Shown: positions 51,491 through 59,886 of the stretch, in pieces
Numbering within the stretch: the stretch's first letter is position 1
How the letters are laid out: the number at the start of each line of letters is the position of its first letter
Source: Burkholderia sp. 8Y
GTDB lineage: Bacteria; Pseudomonadota; Gammaproteobacteria; Burkholderiales; Burkholderiaceae
DNA: 64,000 nucleotides
Direction of reading: 5' to 3'
Assembly: GCF_902506145.1 (NCBI RefSeq)
Contig: NZ_LR733520.1
Location: 3,001,044 to 3,065,043 of the forward strand
The notes under the pieces: model-generated
Databases searched by the model: none
Seen by the model: the letters and a program-made list of their open reading frames with translations, nothing else
What the model was told of the DNA's origin: nothing
Made by a program: the position numbers and the translations under genes

Positions 51491-52564
51491 ATGAACGCAC
51501 TCGAACACCAGCTCGACTATGTTTTTGCCGACGAATTGCCCGCATCGGGCGGCGTGAGGGAAGTCGCGCCCGGCGTCAATTGGCTGCGCATGCCGCTGCC
51601 TTTCGCGCTCGATCACATCAACCTGTGGCTGCTGCGCGATGAGATCGACGGCGTGAAGGGCTGGACGGTAATCGATTGCGGCATCGCGGACGAGAGCATT
51701 CGCGCGAACTGGGAGCGCGTGTTCGACACGGTGCTCGACGGCCAGCCCGTGCTGCGCGTGATCGTCACGCATTGCCATCCGGACCATCTCGGGCTCGCCG
51801 ACTGGATCTGTCAGGGCGGCGACAAGAAACGCTGGAACGCGCGGTTGTGGATCTCGCTCGGCGAATACGCGATGGGCCGCGTGATGGCCGCGGGCGACGG
51901 CTCGAACGCGGGCGGCGAGCGCGCGGCGCAGCACTTCGCGGCGCACGGCTTGACGGACCCCGCATCGCTCGATGCGCTCAAAAAGCGCGACAGCTATTAC
52001 CCGACGCTCGTCCCTTCGATGCCGCGCGAATTCCGCCGCATCCGCGAGGGCGACCGGCTGCGAATCGGTACGCGCGAGTGGCAAGTGGTGACGGGTTACG
52101 GCCATTCGCCGGAACACGTTGCGCTCTACTGCGCGGCCGACGAACTGCTCATTTCCGGCGACATGGTGCTGCCGCGCATCTCGACGAACGTGTCGGTGTT
52201 CGCCATCGAGCCGGAAGGCAATCCGCTCGCGCTGTATCTGGAATCGCTCGCGCGCTATGAGACGATGCCCGCCGGCGTGCTCGCATTGCCCTCGCACGGC
52301 AAGCCGTTTCGCGGCGTGAAGACGCGCATCGCGCAGCTTCGCGAGCATCATCGGGCGCGGCTCGCGGAAGTGCGCGACGCGTGCGCTGCGAAGCCGTGCA
52401 GCGCCGCGGATATCGTGCCGATCATGTTCAGGCGCGCACTGGATCTTCATCAGATGACGTTCGCGCTCGGCGAGGCGCTCGCGCATCTGCATGTGCTGTG
52501 GCTCGACGGCACGCTTTCACGCCGGACCGGCGATGACGGTGTGATCCGCTTCTCGCCGACCTGA
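51491..52564 (+). CDS. MBL-fold metallo-hydrolase
   Basis: A 357-residue metallo-beta-lactamase-fold protein: INLWLLRDEIDG ... WTVIDCGIAD, metal motif VIVTHCHPDHLGLADWI, GYGHSPEHVALYCAADELLISGDMVLPRI (parts) and LPSHGKPFRG. An extra C-terminal helical region (about 285-357) is like that of hydrolases acting near acyl-CoA metabolism. Divergent from the LiuR-like regulator with a shared operator, so it may join branched-chain catabolism as a thioesterase-type enzyme (inference). Confidence 0.88.
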   Translation: MNALEHQLDYVFADELPASGGVREVAPGVNWLRMPLPFALDHINLWLLRDEIDGVKGWTVIDCGIADESIRANWERVFDTVLDGQPVLRVIVTHCHPDHLGLADWICQGGDKKRWNARLWISLGEYAMGRVMAAGDGSNAGGERAAQHFAAHGLTDPASLDALKKRDSYYPTLVPSMPREFRRIREGDRLRIGTREWQVVTGYGHSPEHVALYCAADELLISGDMVLPRISTNVSVFAIEPEGNPLALYLESLARYETMPAGVLALPSHGKPFRGVKTRIAQLREHHRARLAEVRDACAAKPCSAADIVPIMFRRALDLHQMTFALGEALAHLHVLWLDGTLSRRTGDDGVIRFSPT

Positions 52565-52582
52565 GCCATCGCGCCAATCGCG

Positions 52583-54178
52583 TTACTGCACCGACACCGC
52601 GCCGAAGTTCTGCCGCCCGAACGGACTCACGTTATAGCCGCTGACGTTCGTGCGCGTGAGCGCGGCGGCGGTCGGATACACGAGCGGAATCCACAGCGCC
52701 TGATCGTGGATGATCTTTTGCGCATCCACATACGCCTTCGTGCGCTTCGCGAGATCGGGCGTCGCCTTGCCGTCCGCGATCAGCTTGTCCAGTTGCGGGT
52801 CGCAAAAGCGGGCGAAGTTGATGCCCGACTTCACCGCGTTGCAGCTGAATAGCGGCGACAGATAGTTGTCGGGATCGCCGTTGTCGCCGGCCCAGCCCAT
52901 GAACAGCATGTCGTGCTGGCCCTGCTTCGCTTCCTTGATCAGCTCGCCCCATTCGATCACTTTCACCTGCGCCTTCACGCCGATTTTCGCGAGGTCGGCT
53001 TGCAGCAGTTCCGCGCCCGCCTTCGGGTTCGGATTCAGCACGCTGCCATTCGGGCGCACCCAGATAGTCGTATCGAAGCCGTTCGGCAAGCCTGCATCCG
53101 CCAGCAGCTTTTTCGCGCGATCCACGGAATACGGGTACGGCTGCACGTTCTTGTCGTAGCTCCACGTGTTCGGCGGATAGGGATTCACGGCGGGCGTCGC
53201 GGTGTTGTCGAAGACCGTCTTCATGTACGTCGTGCGATCGAACGCCATGTTCAGCGCCTGACGCACCTTCGGGTTGTCGAGCGGCTTCTTCTGCGTGTTG
53301 AGCGCGACGAACGCGGTCATGAACGCGGGCGTTTCGCTGACCTTGAGCGAGCTGTCCTTCTTCGCGTCGAGCACGTCCTGCGGCTTCGGCGAAAGCGCGA
53401 TCTGACATTCGCCCGCCTTGATCTTCTGCGCGCGCACGGTGGCGTCGGGCGTGATCGCGTAGATGAGACGGTCGATCTTCGGCTTCGCGCCCCAGTACGA
53501 CGGATTCACGTCGTAGCGGATGACGGCATCCTTCGTATAGCTTTTCAGCACGAAGGGACCGGTGCCAATGGGCTTGCTGTTCAGATCCACCTGCTTGTTC
53601 GCCTTCAGCAACTGGTCCGCGTATTGCGCCGAATAGATCGATGCGAAGCCCATCGTGAGAATCGGCACGAAGGTCGCGTTCGGCTCGTTCAGTTCGAACT
53701 TGACGGTGCGGTCATCCACTTTCGTCACGCTCTTGATCAGCTTGACGAGGCCCATCGACTGCGCGTGCGGAAAGCCGCTCGCGCCCGCAACCTTGTGCCA
53801 CGGATTGCTCTCCGACAGCATGCGGTCGAACGTGAAGACGACGTCGTCGGCATCGAGCGGGCGCGTCGGCTTGAAGTAATCGGTGCTCTGGAACTGCACG
53901 TTCGGACGCAGATGGAACGTATAGGTCAAGCCATCGCTCGATACGTCCCATTTCTGCGCGAGCGACGGCGCGACTTTTTTCGCCGCTTCGTCGTAGGAGA
54001 CGAGCGTGTTGAAGATGACGTCCGCCGATGCGTTCGTCGTGACGAGCGAATTGAACTGCACGACATCGAAGCCGTCCGGGCTCGATTCCGTGCAGACGGT
54101 GAGGGGCTTGGACTGCGCGAGCATGGGCGCGGCCATGACGAAGGCAGCGAGAAGGGCAGGCAAGCGTTTCAGGCGCAT
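52583..54178 (-). CDS. Dipeptide ABC-transporter substrate-binding protein
   Basis: A 531-residue periplasmic family 5 binding protein, DppA-like. Signal peptide RLKRLPALLAAFVMAAPMLA-QS, then KPLTVCTESSPDGFDVVQF, YTFHLRPNVQFQ, DDVVFTFDRMLS, KPIGTGPFVLKSY, VRQALNMAFDR and FMGWAGDNGDPDNYLSPLF, all standard. It binds dipeptides (and in some relatives haem or delta-aminolevulinate). No membrane or ATPase partners are adjacent. RBS GGAGAA before 54178. A reading from 54343 adds an Arg-rich tail. Confidence 0.93.
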   Translation of the reverse strand: MRLKRLPALLAAFVMAAPMLAQSKPLTVCTESSPDGFDVVQFNSLVTTNASADVIFNTLVSYDEAAKKVAPSLAQKWDVSSDGLTYTFHLRPNVQFQSTDYFKPTRPLDADDVVFTFDRMLSESNPWHKVAGASGFPHAQSMGLVKLIKSVTKVDDRTVKFELNEPNATFVPILTMGFASIYSAQYADQLLKANKQVDLNSKPIGTGPFVLKSYTKDAVIRYDVNPSYWGAKPKIDRLIYAITPDATVRAQKIKAGECQIALSPKPQDVLDAKKDSSLKVSETPAFMTAFVALNTQKKPLDNPKVRQALNMAFDRTTYMKTVFDNTATPAVNPYPPNTWSYDKNVQPYPYSVDRAKKLLADAGLPNGFDTTIWVRPNGSVLNPNPKAGAELLQADLAKIGVKAQVKVIEWGELIKEAKQGQHDMLFMGWAGDNGDPDNYLSPLFSCNAVKSGINFARFCDPQLDKLIADGKATPDLAKRTKAYVDAQKIIHDQALWIPLVYPTAAALTRTNVSGYNVSPFGRQNFGAVSVQ

Positions 54179-54385
54179 GGGTTCTCCGGTCGACGGGAGC
54201 GCGCTTCTTTTGCGTGCTCCGTGAATCACACATCGTTTGTTGTTATTGCTCGATAAAACCAGTCGCGCGATGCCGAGCAAGCACCGCGCCCGCGCGGGTA
54301 GCTTAGCGAACGCGCGCGAGCACGACAACGAACGCTTGCGCATACCGATATGCCGGGCCTGCTGGATCGGCTTGCCCGAGCGGCT
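54179..54385. other. Divergent region left of the riboswitch
   Basis: About 200 bp upstream of the dipeptide-binding gene (minus strand). No gene, repeat or RNA is recognised; part of it must be the binding-protein promoter. Confidence 0.3.
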
Positions 54386-54414
54386 TGCCGAACGCGGCGC
54401 GTCACGCTACACTG
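54386..54414 (+). promoter_or_regulatory. Promoter of the riboswitch-controlled antiporter
   Basis: TTGCCG (54386-54391), 17 bp, TACACT (54409-54414). Transcription would start near 54421, exactly at the first bases of the riboswitch. Confidence 0.7.
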
Positions 54415-54420
54415 CCCCGG

Positions 54421-54560
54421 TCTTTGGGGAGTAGCCTTCCTTCCGTTTGCGAAGGAGAACGCGTCAACATCCTCGGCTCTGCTGCCGTGGCGCGTTCGAC
54501 CGGTCCGGTTTGGCGAGACCAATGATGCGTCATGTCGTTCCTGGTCGGACGGCGCGTGGC
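54421..54560 (+). ncRNA. yybP-ykoY manganese riboswitch
   Basis: The leader carries the class's hallmark blocks in order: CTTTGGGGAGTAGCC (54422-54436), GCGTCAACATCCTCGG (54461-54476) and GGCGAGACC (54512-54520), the two internal loops that dock to form the Mn2+ site. The class senses Mn2+ and turns on exporters. The 3' part (to about 54600) would form the expression platform; boundaries are approximate. It lies about 120 nt before the antiporter start. Confidence 0.85.
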
Positions 54561-54683
54561 GCATCATGGTTCGCTGACGTCCGACCGTGGAATCATCGTG
54601 TCCCCACAACTCCAACATCTCTTTCTTTTGCGCACGAGCATTGGCCGTGCGCTGTCGCCGCATCGTTTCATGCGAGGTGCCGC

Positions 54684-55694
54684 ATGACGATGCTCTTCCT
54701 CGAACTCGCGTTGATGCTCGCGATCATCCTGATCGCCTCGGAGCTTTTCACTAACGCGCTCGAACATCTCGGCGAGCGGCTCGGCATTTCCGAAGGCGTG
54801 ACGGGCTCGCTTTTCGCGGCAGTGGGCACGGCCTTGCCGGAAACGACAGTGCCGATCATCGCGCTCCTTGGCGGCACGGCGAGCCGCGCGGTCAACGAGG
54901 AAATTGGCGTCGGCGCGATTCTCGGCGCACCGCTGATGCTCGCGACGCTTTCCACGTTCCTGATGACGCTCGCCATCGTGAAATCGCGCGGCTTGCGCGG
55001 CGTGATCGAACCGGAGCGCAGCGGCTTCACGCGCGATCTGAACTTCTTCCTGTTCGCCTTTCTGATCGCGGCCGGCGCGATGTTCGTGCCGCACCACGCA
55101 TGGCAAGTGCGCGCGCTCTTCGCGGCGGGGCTCGTCGGGCTGTACGTGATCTATGTGATCTCGACGTTCCGCGCATCGGCGAATCTCGTCGAAAGCGGAC
55201 ACGGGACCGAAGCGCCCGAAGCGCTCTTCATTTCGCGCGTCGGTTTGAAGACGAATCTCGGCTCGATCATGCTGCAGTTCCTGATCGGCATCGTGCTGCT
55301 GGTGGGCGGCGCGAAGGGCTTCATCCACGGCGTCGAGGGCGTTTCGGAGGCGCTGGGCGTATCGGCGCTGCTGCTGTCGCTCATCGTCATCCCGATTGCG
55401 ACGGAACTGCCTGAGAAGGTCAACAGCATTCTCTGGGCGCGGCGCGGCAAGGACACGCTCGCGTTTGGCAACATCACCGGCGCGATGGTTTTTCAGGGCA
55501 CGTTGCTGCCGTCTATCGGCATCATGTTGACGCCGTGGGAGCCGCGCGTGGAAGTGCTGACCGGCGTGCTCATCACGCTCCTGGCGGCGGCGTGGCTGCG
55601 CTTCAATGCAAGAGGGAAGGGTGTGGCGCTTTGGGCGCTGCTCGGCAACGGCGTGCTGTATGCGGCTTATCTGACGCTGACGCTCGGGCGCTGA
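54684..55694 (+). CDS. CaCA-family cation antiporter, likely Mn2+ exporter
   Basis: A 336-residue membrane protein with about ten helices and two alpha-repeats of the calcium/cation antiporter type: VTGSLFAAVGTALPETTVPIIALLGG (part) and LSLIVIPIATELPEKVNSILWARRGKDTLAFGNITGAMVFQG (parts), both holding the conserved Glu-Pro of ALPET/TELPEK. The yybP-ykoY riboswitch in its leader argues that Mn2+ is the exported ion (inference; Ca2+ is the family default). RBS GAGG; start at 54684 fits the first membrane helix. Confidence 0.9.
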   Translation: MTMLFLELALMLAIILIASELFTNALEHLGERLGISEGVTGSLFAAVGTALPETTVPIIALLGGTASRAVNEEIGVGAILGAPLMLATLSTFLMTLAIVKSRGLRGVIEPERSGFTRDLNFFLFAFLIAAGAMFVPHHAWQVRALFAAGLVGLYVIYVISTFRASANLVESGHGTEAPEALFISRVGLKTNLGSIMLQFLIGIVLLVGGAKGFIHGVEGVSEALGVSALLLSLIVIPIATELPEKVNSILWARRGKDTLAFGNITGAMVFQGTLLPSIGIMLTPWEPRVEVLTGVLITLLAAAWLRFNARGKGVALWALLGNGVLYAAYLTLTLGR

Positions 55695-55696
55695 GA

Positions 55697-55723
55697 AATA
55701 AAAATGCCCGCAAGAGCGGGCAT
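55697..55723 (-). terminator. Terminator of the fliC-fliD-fliT group
   Basis: Stem ATGCCCGC (55704-55711) with GCGGGCAT (55716-55723), then on the minus strand TTTTTATTT. It is 85 bp past the fliT stop. Confidence 0.75.
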
Positions 55724-55738
55724 CGAAGAGTAAAGCAG

Positions 55739-55776
55739 CGCGCCGTCGAAACCGGCGCGTCGTTCTTTTTGTTCTT
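55739..55776 (+). terminator. Terminator of the antiporter gene
   Basis: Stem CGCGCCG (55739-55745) with CGGCGCG (55753-55759), then TCGTTCTTTTTGTTCTT. Faces the terminator of the flagellar genes in the convergent gap. Confidence 0.7.
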
Positions 55777-55807
55777 AGATTAATTAACGGCGCTTGCGGG
55801 GAAAACT

Positions 55808-56107
55808 TTAGAACCGCGCCGCCTGTTGGTAGCGGCTCGCGGCTTTGGCGCCATCCATCGAGCGGCGATACGCCGCTGCCAGCGTCGTCTGTGCCGTCCG
55901 CGCGCGTGCAGTGACTGCATCGATGCTTGCCTGGATCTTGCGAATGACGGCGAGCGCGTCCGCCGGCTGATCGGCTTGCAGCGCCATCACAAGCGGAGCA
56001 CGCTTCGCGTCGATTTCGGCGGCACGCGCCCAGTCGCCGTTGTTCACGGCTGCTTCGATCGCCTCGGTCAGCGACCACGCGTTCTCGATCAATTCTTGCT
56101 GGTTCAT
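55808..56107 (-). CDS. fliT: Flagellar protein FliT
   Basis: A 99-residue all-helical protein: ENAWSLTEAIEAAVNNGDWARAAEIDAKRAPLV then VIRKIQASIDAVTARAR, matching FliT, the export chaperone for the filament cap FliD that also dampens class II gene expression in enterics. It follows fliD by 15 bp. A separate fliS gene is not found between fliD and fliT in this window. Confidence 0.85.
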   Translation of the reverse strand: MNQQELIENAWSLTEAIEAAVNNGDWARAAEIDAKRAPLVMALQADQPADALAVIRKIQASIDAVTARARTAQTTLAAAYRRSMDGAKAASRYQQAARF

Positions 56108-56122
56108 CCTGAGTCTCCGCCT

Positions 56123-57664
56123 TTACTTCGAGTTCGTCGCCAGCGCGCCGGCGCTGTTGGTGCCGCCGAAGAGCGCAGTCAGGTAGCTGCCCTGCGTCGC
56201 CATCTGCGACATCAGCGTGTTGAGCGCCGTGAACTGCGCGTTGTACGACGTCGTCAATTGCTGCGTGTAAGCGGTGAGCTGCGTCTGCTGATCGGCGATG
56301 CTCGACAGGTCCGCGTTGAGCGCGGTCGTGCGCGTGTCGATGACGCCGCCCGTCTGCAGGAACGACGTCAGGCTGGTGTTCAATTGCGCGGCCACGCCGT
56401 TGGTCGAATTGAACAGCGAAGCGACCTTGCCGGTGTTGTTCGTGAGCGCAGTCGTGAGCGCGTCTTCATCGGTCTTGAGCGAACCGTCCGGTTGCAGCGC
56501 GATGCCGATCGACGCCAGGTTGACCTGGCTCGTGCCGGTTCCGACAGCCTTGCTGATGGTGCTCGCGATCGTGTTCTTGATCGTGTTCATCATCGAATCG
56601 CCGAGCAGCGCGCCGCCTTGCGAGCCTGCCGACTGCGTCGAATCGAACGACGTCAGCGACGATACCGTGCTGATGTAGTTGTTGTATGCCGTGACGAACG
56701 CGTCGATGGTCGTCTTCTGGCCGCTCACGTCCTGACCGATCGTGAGCGTCTGCGACGTGCCGACCGAGTCCGACGTGAGCGTCATGTTCACGCCCGTGAT
56801 GGCGTTGCTGATCGAATTGGTCGCGCTCGAAACGGCCGTCCCCGCGATGGTCAGATTCGCGTCCTGGCCCGCCGTGTTCTGCGTCCAGTTGGCCGACGCG
56901 CCGATCGACGTTTGCGCGGGCGTGGTGATCGTCTTGGTCGGATCGTTGGGATCGGTCGTCGTGCTCGCGGCGACGTTCGTCGTGGTGACGGCGAGCTTGT
57001 TGATCGACGACGTGCTGTCGTCAGCATTGACCGCGACGTTGATGCCGTTGGACAGACCCGTCGACGAGGAGCGCAGCACGAGGTGCGCGCCGTCCGTGCC
57101 GTTGACGATGGTCGCCGTGACGCCTGGATTGTCCGACGCCGAATTGATCGCCGAGGCGATGCCCGACAGCGTGTCGTTGCTGCTGTCGATCTTGATCGTG
57201 CTGCTCTTGCCGTTGACGCTGAGCGTCATCGAGCCGGTGCCCAGCGTATCGGTCGACTGGAAGGCGCCCGACGTGATCGACTGCGACGTCGCGATGTTCT
57301 GCACGCTCACAGCGTAGCTGCCCGTCACCGCGCCGCTCGCCGCGGAGGCCGACAGCCCCTTGCCGTCGGCGGTGGCGGTGAACTGCGAGAGCGTCGTGCC
57401 GTTCGCGAGATTCGCGAGCGAGCTTTGCAGCAGCGAGAGAATCGACTTCAGCGTGCCGATCGCGGTGAGCTGCGTGTTGTCGGTCGTTTTCTTGCTGTTG
57501 AGTGCGTCCGTCTGGCCCGCGACTTTCGAGTTGACGATCGCGCTCACGAGCGAGTTCACGTCCATCGTCGAGTTCGTGGAGCCGCTGATGATGGACTGCG
57601 CGGCCTGCTGGACGGCGCTCGTCGGATCGACAGTGGAACCCGTTGTCGTGGCTACGGTGGTCAT
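56123..57664 (-). CDS. fliD: Flagellar filament cap protein FliD
   Basis: A 513-residue hook-associated protein 2. N-terminal DVNSLVSAIVNSKVAGQTDAL and LTAIGTLKSILSLLQSSL, a Ser/Thr-rich middle, and C-terminal coil DLSSIADQQTQLTAYTQQLTTSYNAQFTALNTLMSQM (parts) match FliD, which caps the filament and guides flagellin folding. Low Cys and Trp, as for an exported axial protein. RBS GGAG before ATG 57664. Follows fliC after a 177-bp gap that contains a strong hairpin. Confidence 0.95.
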   Translation of the reverse strand: MTTVATTTGSTVDPTSAVQQAAQSIISGSTNSTMDVNSLVSAIVNSKVAGQTDALNSKKTTDNTQLTAIGTLKSILSLLQSSLANLANGTTLSQFTATADGKGLSASAASGAVTGSYAVSVQNIATSQSITSGAFQSTDTLGTGSMTLSVNGKSSTIKIDSSNDTLSGIASAINSASDNPGVTATIVNGTDGAHLVLRSSSTGLSNGINVAVNADDSTSSINKLAVTTTNVAASTTTDPNDPTKTITTPAQTSIGASANWTQNTAGQDANLTIAGTAVSSATNSISNAITGVNMTLTSDSVGTSQTLTIGQDVSGQKTTIDAFVTAYNNYISTVSSLTSFDSTQSAGSQGGALLGDSMMNTIKNTIASTISKAVGTGTSQVNLASIGIALQPDGSLKTDEDALTTALTNNTGKVASLFNSTNGVAAQLNTSLTSFLQTGGVIDTRTTALNADLSSIADQQTQLTAYTQQLTTSYNAQFTALNTLMSQMATQGSYLTALFGGTNSAGALATNSK

Positions 57665-57795
57665 GTGTACTCCGGTGCTTACGCGTTCGCGATCGTTCGA
57701 ATTGGGCGGGAGTCGTCATCTCCCGGAAACGCGCACAGGGAGACGAGCTCCCCGGGCGCTGACTGCGGTGCTTCTTGTGCGGCTATTTCTACAGC

Positions 57796-57823
57796 GGCGC
57801 GCATTGAACGGCGAATGCGCGCC
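57796..57823. repeat. Strong hairpin between fliC and fliD
   Basis: Perfect 10-bp arms GGCGCGCATT (57796-57805) and AATGCGCGCC (57814-57823), loop of eight, 19 bp after the fliC stop with no T-run. It probably stabilises fliC mRNA or attenuates read-through to fliD, giving more flagellin than cap. Confidence 0.65.
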
Positions 57824-57841
57824 TTACAACGTCGGCAATGC

Positions 57842-58972
57842 TTAGCCGAGGAGCTTCAGAACCTGCTGGGGCATCGAGTTCGCTTGAGCCAGCACCGAGA
57901 TACCAGCTTGTTGCAGCACTTGAGCCTTCGACAGATTCGCGGTTTCCTGCGCGAAGTTCGCGTCGGTGACCTGCGATTGTGCCGACGACAGGTTCGTCGC
58001 TTGTTGCGTCTGCGTGGCGGCGATCGACGTGAAGCGGTTTTGCGCGGCGCCCAGGTTTGCCTGAATGGCGTTGACCGAGTTCAGCGCGTTGTCGATCGCT
58101 TCGATCGCACCGTTGGCGCCATTGGTCGTGCTGATGTCGATGGCGGAAACGAGCGGCGGCTTGTTGTTCGAGTTGAGCGACGCGAGTTGCGTGGTTTGCG
58201 CGCTCGTTGCACCGCTCGGCGTCTGGAACGCGATCGAACCGGGGGTCGTGCCCGAAGCAGCCGTCACGGAGAGTTCCGAAGCGGTTGCCACGCCGGACGA
58301 GATCGCCTGGTTGTTCTGGTCCGTGAACGAGAAGCCGCCCTTGCCGTCGGCGAGAACGTTGATCGTCGTGATTGCTGCCGTGCCGGTCGTTGCCGCGCCC
58401 GCTGCGTCGAGGCTCAGGCCCGTGATCGAACCGATTGCCGTGCCCGACTGTGCGAAACCGCCGCCGATCTTGGCCGACGACACGTTCTGGCTCAGGTCGA
58501 CCGAGATCGTCTGGCCGACGTTCGCGCCAACCTGGAAGCTCACCACGCCTGCGGAACCGTCCAGCACGTTCGTGCCGTTGTAGGTCGTTTGCGATGCAAT
58601 GCGGTTCACTTCAGCGATACGCTGCGAGACTTCCTTTTGCAGCGCGGTCTGGTCGCTCGGCGACAGCGAGCCGGTTGCCGACTGAACAGCCAGCTGGCGG
58701 ATACGCTGGAGGTTGTCCGTGATCTGGCTAAGACCGCTCGATGCCGTTTGCGTCATCGACACGCCGTCGTTCGCATTCGACACGCCTTGGTTCAGGCCGT
58801 TGATCTGCGAGGTCATGCGGGAAGCGATGGCCTGGCCGGCTGCGTCGTCAGCCGCGCTGTTGATGCGCTTGCCCGACGAAAGACGCGTGATGGCCGACGA
58901 CAGTGCGCTTTGCGTGCCGTTCAGGTTTTGCTGGGCGACCAGCGAGTTGATGTTGCTGTTGATACCGATCAT
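57842..58972 (-). CDS. fliC: Flagellin
   Basis: A 376-residue flagellin with conserved D0/D1 ends: INSNINSLVAQQNLNGTQSAL and RLSSGKRINSAADDAAGQAIA at the N-terminus, TQQATNLSSAQSQVTDANFAQETANL (parts) and SVLAQANSMPQQVLKLL at the C-terminus. The central D2/D3 region (about 170-280) is short and Ser/Thr-rich, offering O-glycosylation sites. ATG at 58972 follows GGAGATTG. A sigma-28 promoter lies about 90 bp upstream. The glycan gene cluster starting at 59191 is adjacent. Confidence 0.96.
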   Translation of the reverse strand: MIGINSNINSLVAQQNLNGTQSALSSAITRLSSGKRINSAADDAAGQAIASRMTSQINGLNQGVSNANDGVSMTQTASSGLSQITDNLQRIRQLAVQSATGSLSPSDQTALQKEVSQRIAEVNRIASQTTYNGTNVLDGSAGVVSFQVGANVGQTISVDLSQNVSSAKIGGGFAQSGTAIGSITGLSLDAAGAATTGTAAITTINVLADGKGGFSFTDQNNQAISSGVATASELSVTAASGTTPGSIAFQTPSGATSAQTTQLASLNSNNKPPLVSAIDISTTNGANGAIEAIDNALNSVNAIQANLGAAQNRFTSIAATQTQQATNLSSAQSQVTDANFAQETANLSKAQVLQQAGISVLAQANSMPQQVLKLLG

Positions 58973-59056
58973 TTTCAATCTCCAAGGGTCTGGCGCTGTA
59001 TCTCAGACAACGCCGTTTTTGGTCGGGGCGGCTAGTTGCTTGGCCGCTTGTTTAGG

Positions 59057-59084
59057 TTTTCGGCGGCGTTCGAAGAAAACTTTA
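59057..59084 (-). promoter_or_regulatory. Sigma-28 (FliA) promoter of fliC
   Basis: On the minus strand TAAAGTTT (TAAA at 59084-59081) and GCCGAAAA (59064-59057) are 16 bp apart measured from TAAA, close to the FliA consensus TAAA-N15-GCCGATAA. It gives a leader of about 80 nt. Confidence 0.75.
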
Positions 59085-59190
59085 GGCTCGACGTTGAGGC
59101 AATTCGGAAATTTTTCGGACGATGCCTCGCGCGGTTTGCGCCGCCCGGCTGCGCGTGCGCGCGCCGGGTAGAACGCCCGCGCCACATCGG

Positions 59191-59886
59191 TCAAACGAGA
59201 TCGAATTCGCCTAACATGGCTTTGACTTGGTCAGCCGGGTTGAACATCAAGAGGTCGAGAATGGAAAGCCAGGGCACGAACGGCTCGCCGAACTGCCGGT
59301 ATTCGAGCGGGCGCGGTTGCAAAAACCGCAGCTCGATTCCGCGTTCGGCGAAATCCGGCGCCGAATAAAGCGCGGTGCCGCCGATTGCGTTGATATACGT
59401 CGTCGCGCCGAGTGCGCCGCATATCGCCAGCACCTTGTCCTGCGCGCGAAGCGAATGGTCGATCGGCAATGTCGATGAAACGACGATCCGCGTGTCGAGC
59501 GACAGCCTTTCGTTTGTCGCGCGAATCGAGTGATGCAGGAAATGGAAAAGATTGCGGTCTTCATGCTCGACGCATTCGCGCAGCAATTCGAAGCCTTGCG
59601 CGAAATGCGGCGCGCGCCGATACGCACCCTGTATCTGATTGAGCAGCTTCTGCCGGTCGAACGAAGGCGCGATGAAGCGCGCGACGACATCGAGCGAATC
59701 CGAATCGTTGACGAGCGGAATGCTGAAATACGCATCGCCGCCGTTTTGCAAAAAGCGATTCCGATTGAACCAGCCTTTCTTCGTGTATTTGATATTGTCG
59801 TAGACGACGAACACGTCCACTGCCCCGATCAGCTGAAAGTAGCCGATATAGGGCAGGAAGTAAGGCTGCATGATCGCGACTTTCAT
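59191..59886 (-). CDS. WbqC-family protein
   Basis: A 231-residue WbqC-like protein: KVAIMQPYFLPYIGYFQLI at the start, then YDNIKYTKKGWFNRNRF and GTALYSAPDFAERGIELRFL, all diagnostic. The family sits in O-antigen and flagellar glycan clusters and its catalytic role is not settled (amide-bond or glycan assembly suggested). ATG at 59886 overlaps the methyltransferase stop. Last gene of the six-gene glycan operon, next to fliC. Confidence 0.88.
   Translation of the reverse strand: MKVAIMQPYFLPYIGYFQLIGAVDVFVVYDNIKYTKKGWFNRNRFLQNGGDAYFSIPLVNDSDSLDVVARFIAPSFDRQKLLNQIQGAYRRAPHFAQGFELLRECVEHEDRNLFHFLHHSIRATNERLSLDTRIVVSSTLPIDHSLRAQDKVLAICGALGATTYINAIGGTALYSAPDFAERGIELRFLQPRPLEYRQFGEPFVPWLSILDLLMFNPADQVKAMLGEFDLV

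Noticed and set aside
55826..59035. Open frame of 1069 codons antisense to fliT-fliD-fliC
   Set aside because: Arg- and Val-rich composition without any recognisable domain; it is the GC-driven shadow of the flagellar genes, which have clear family motifs.
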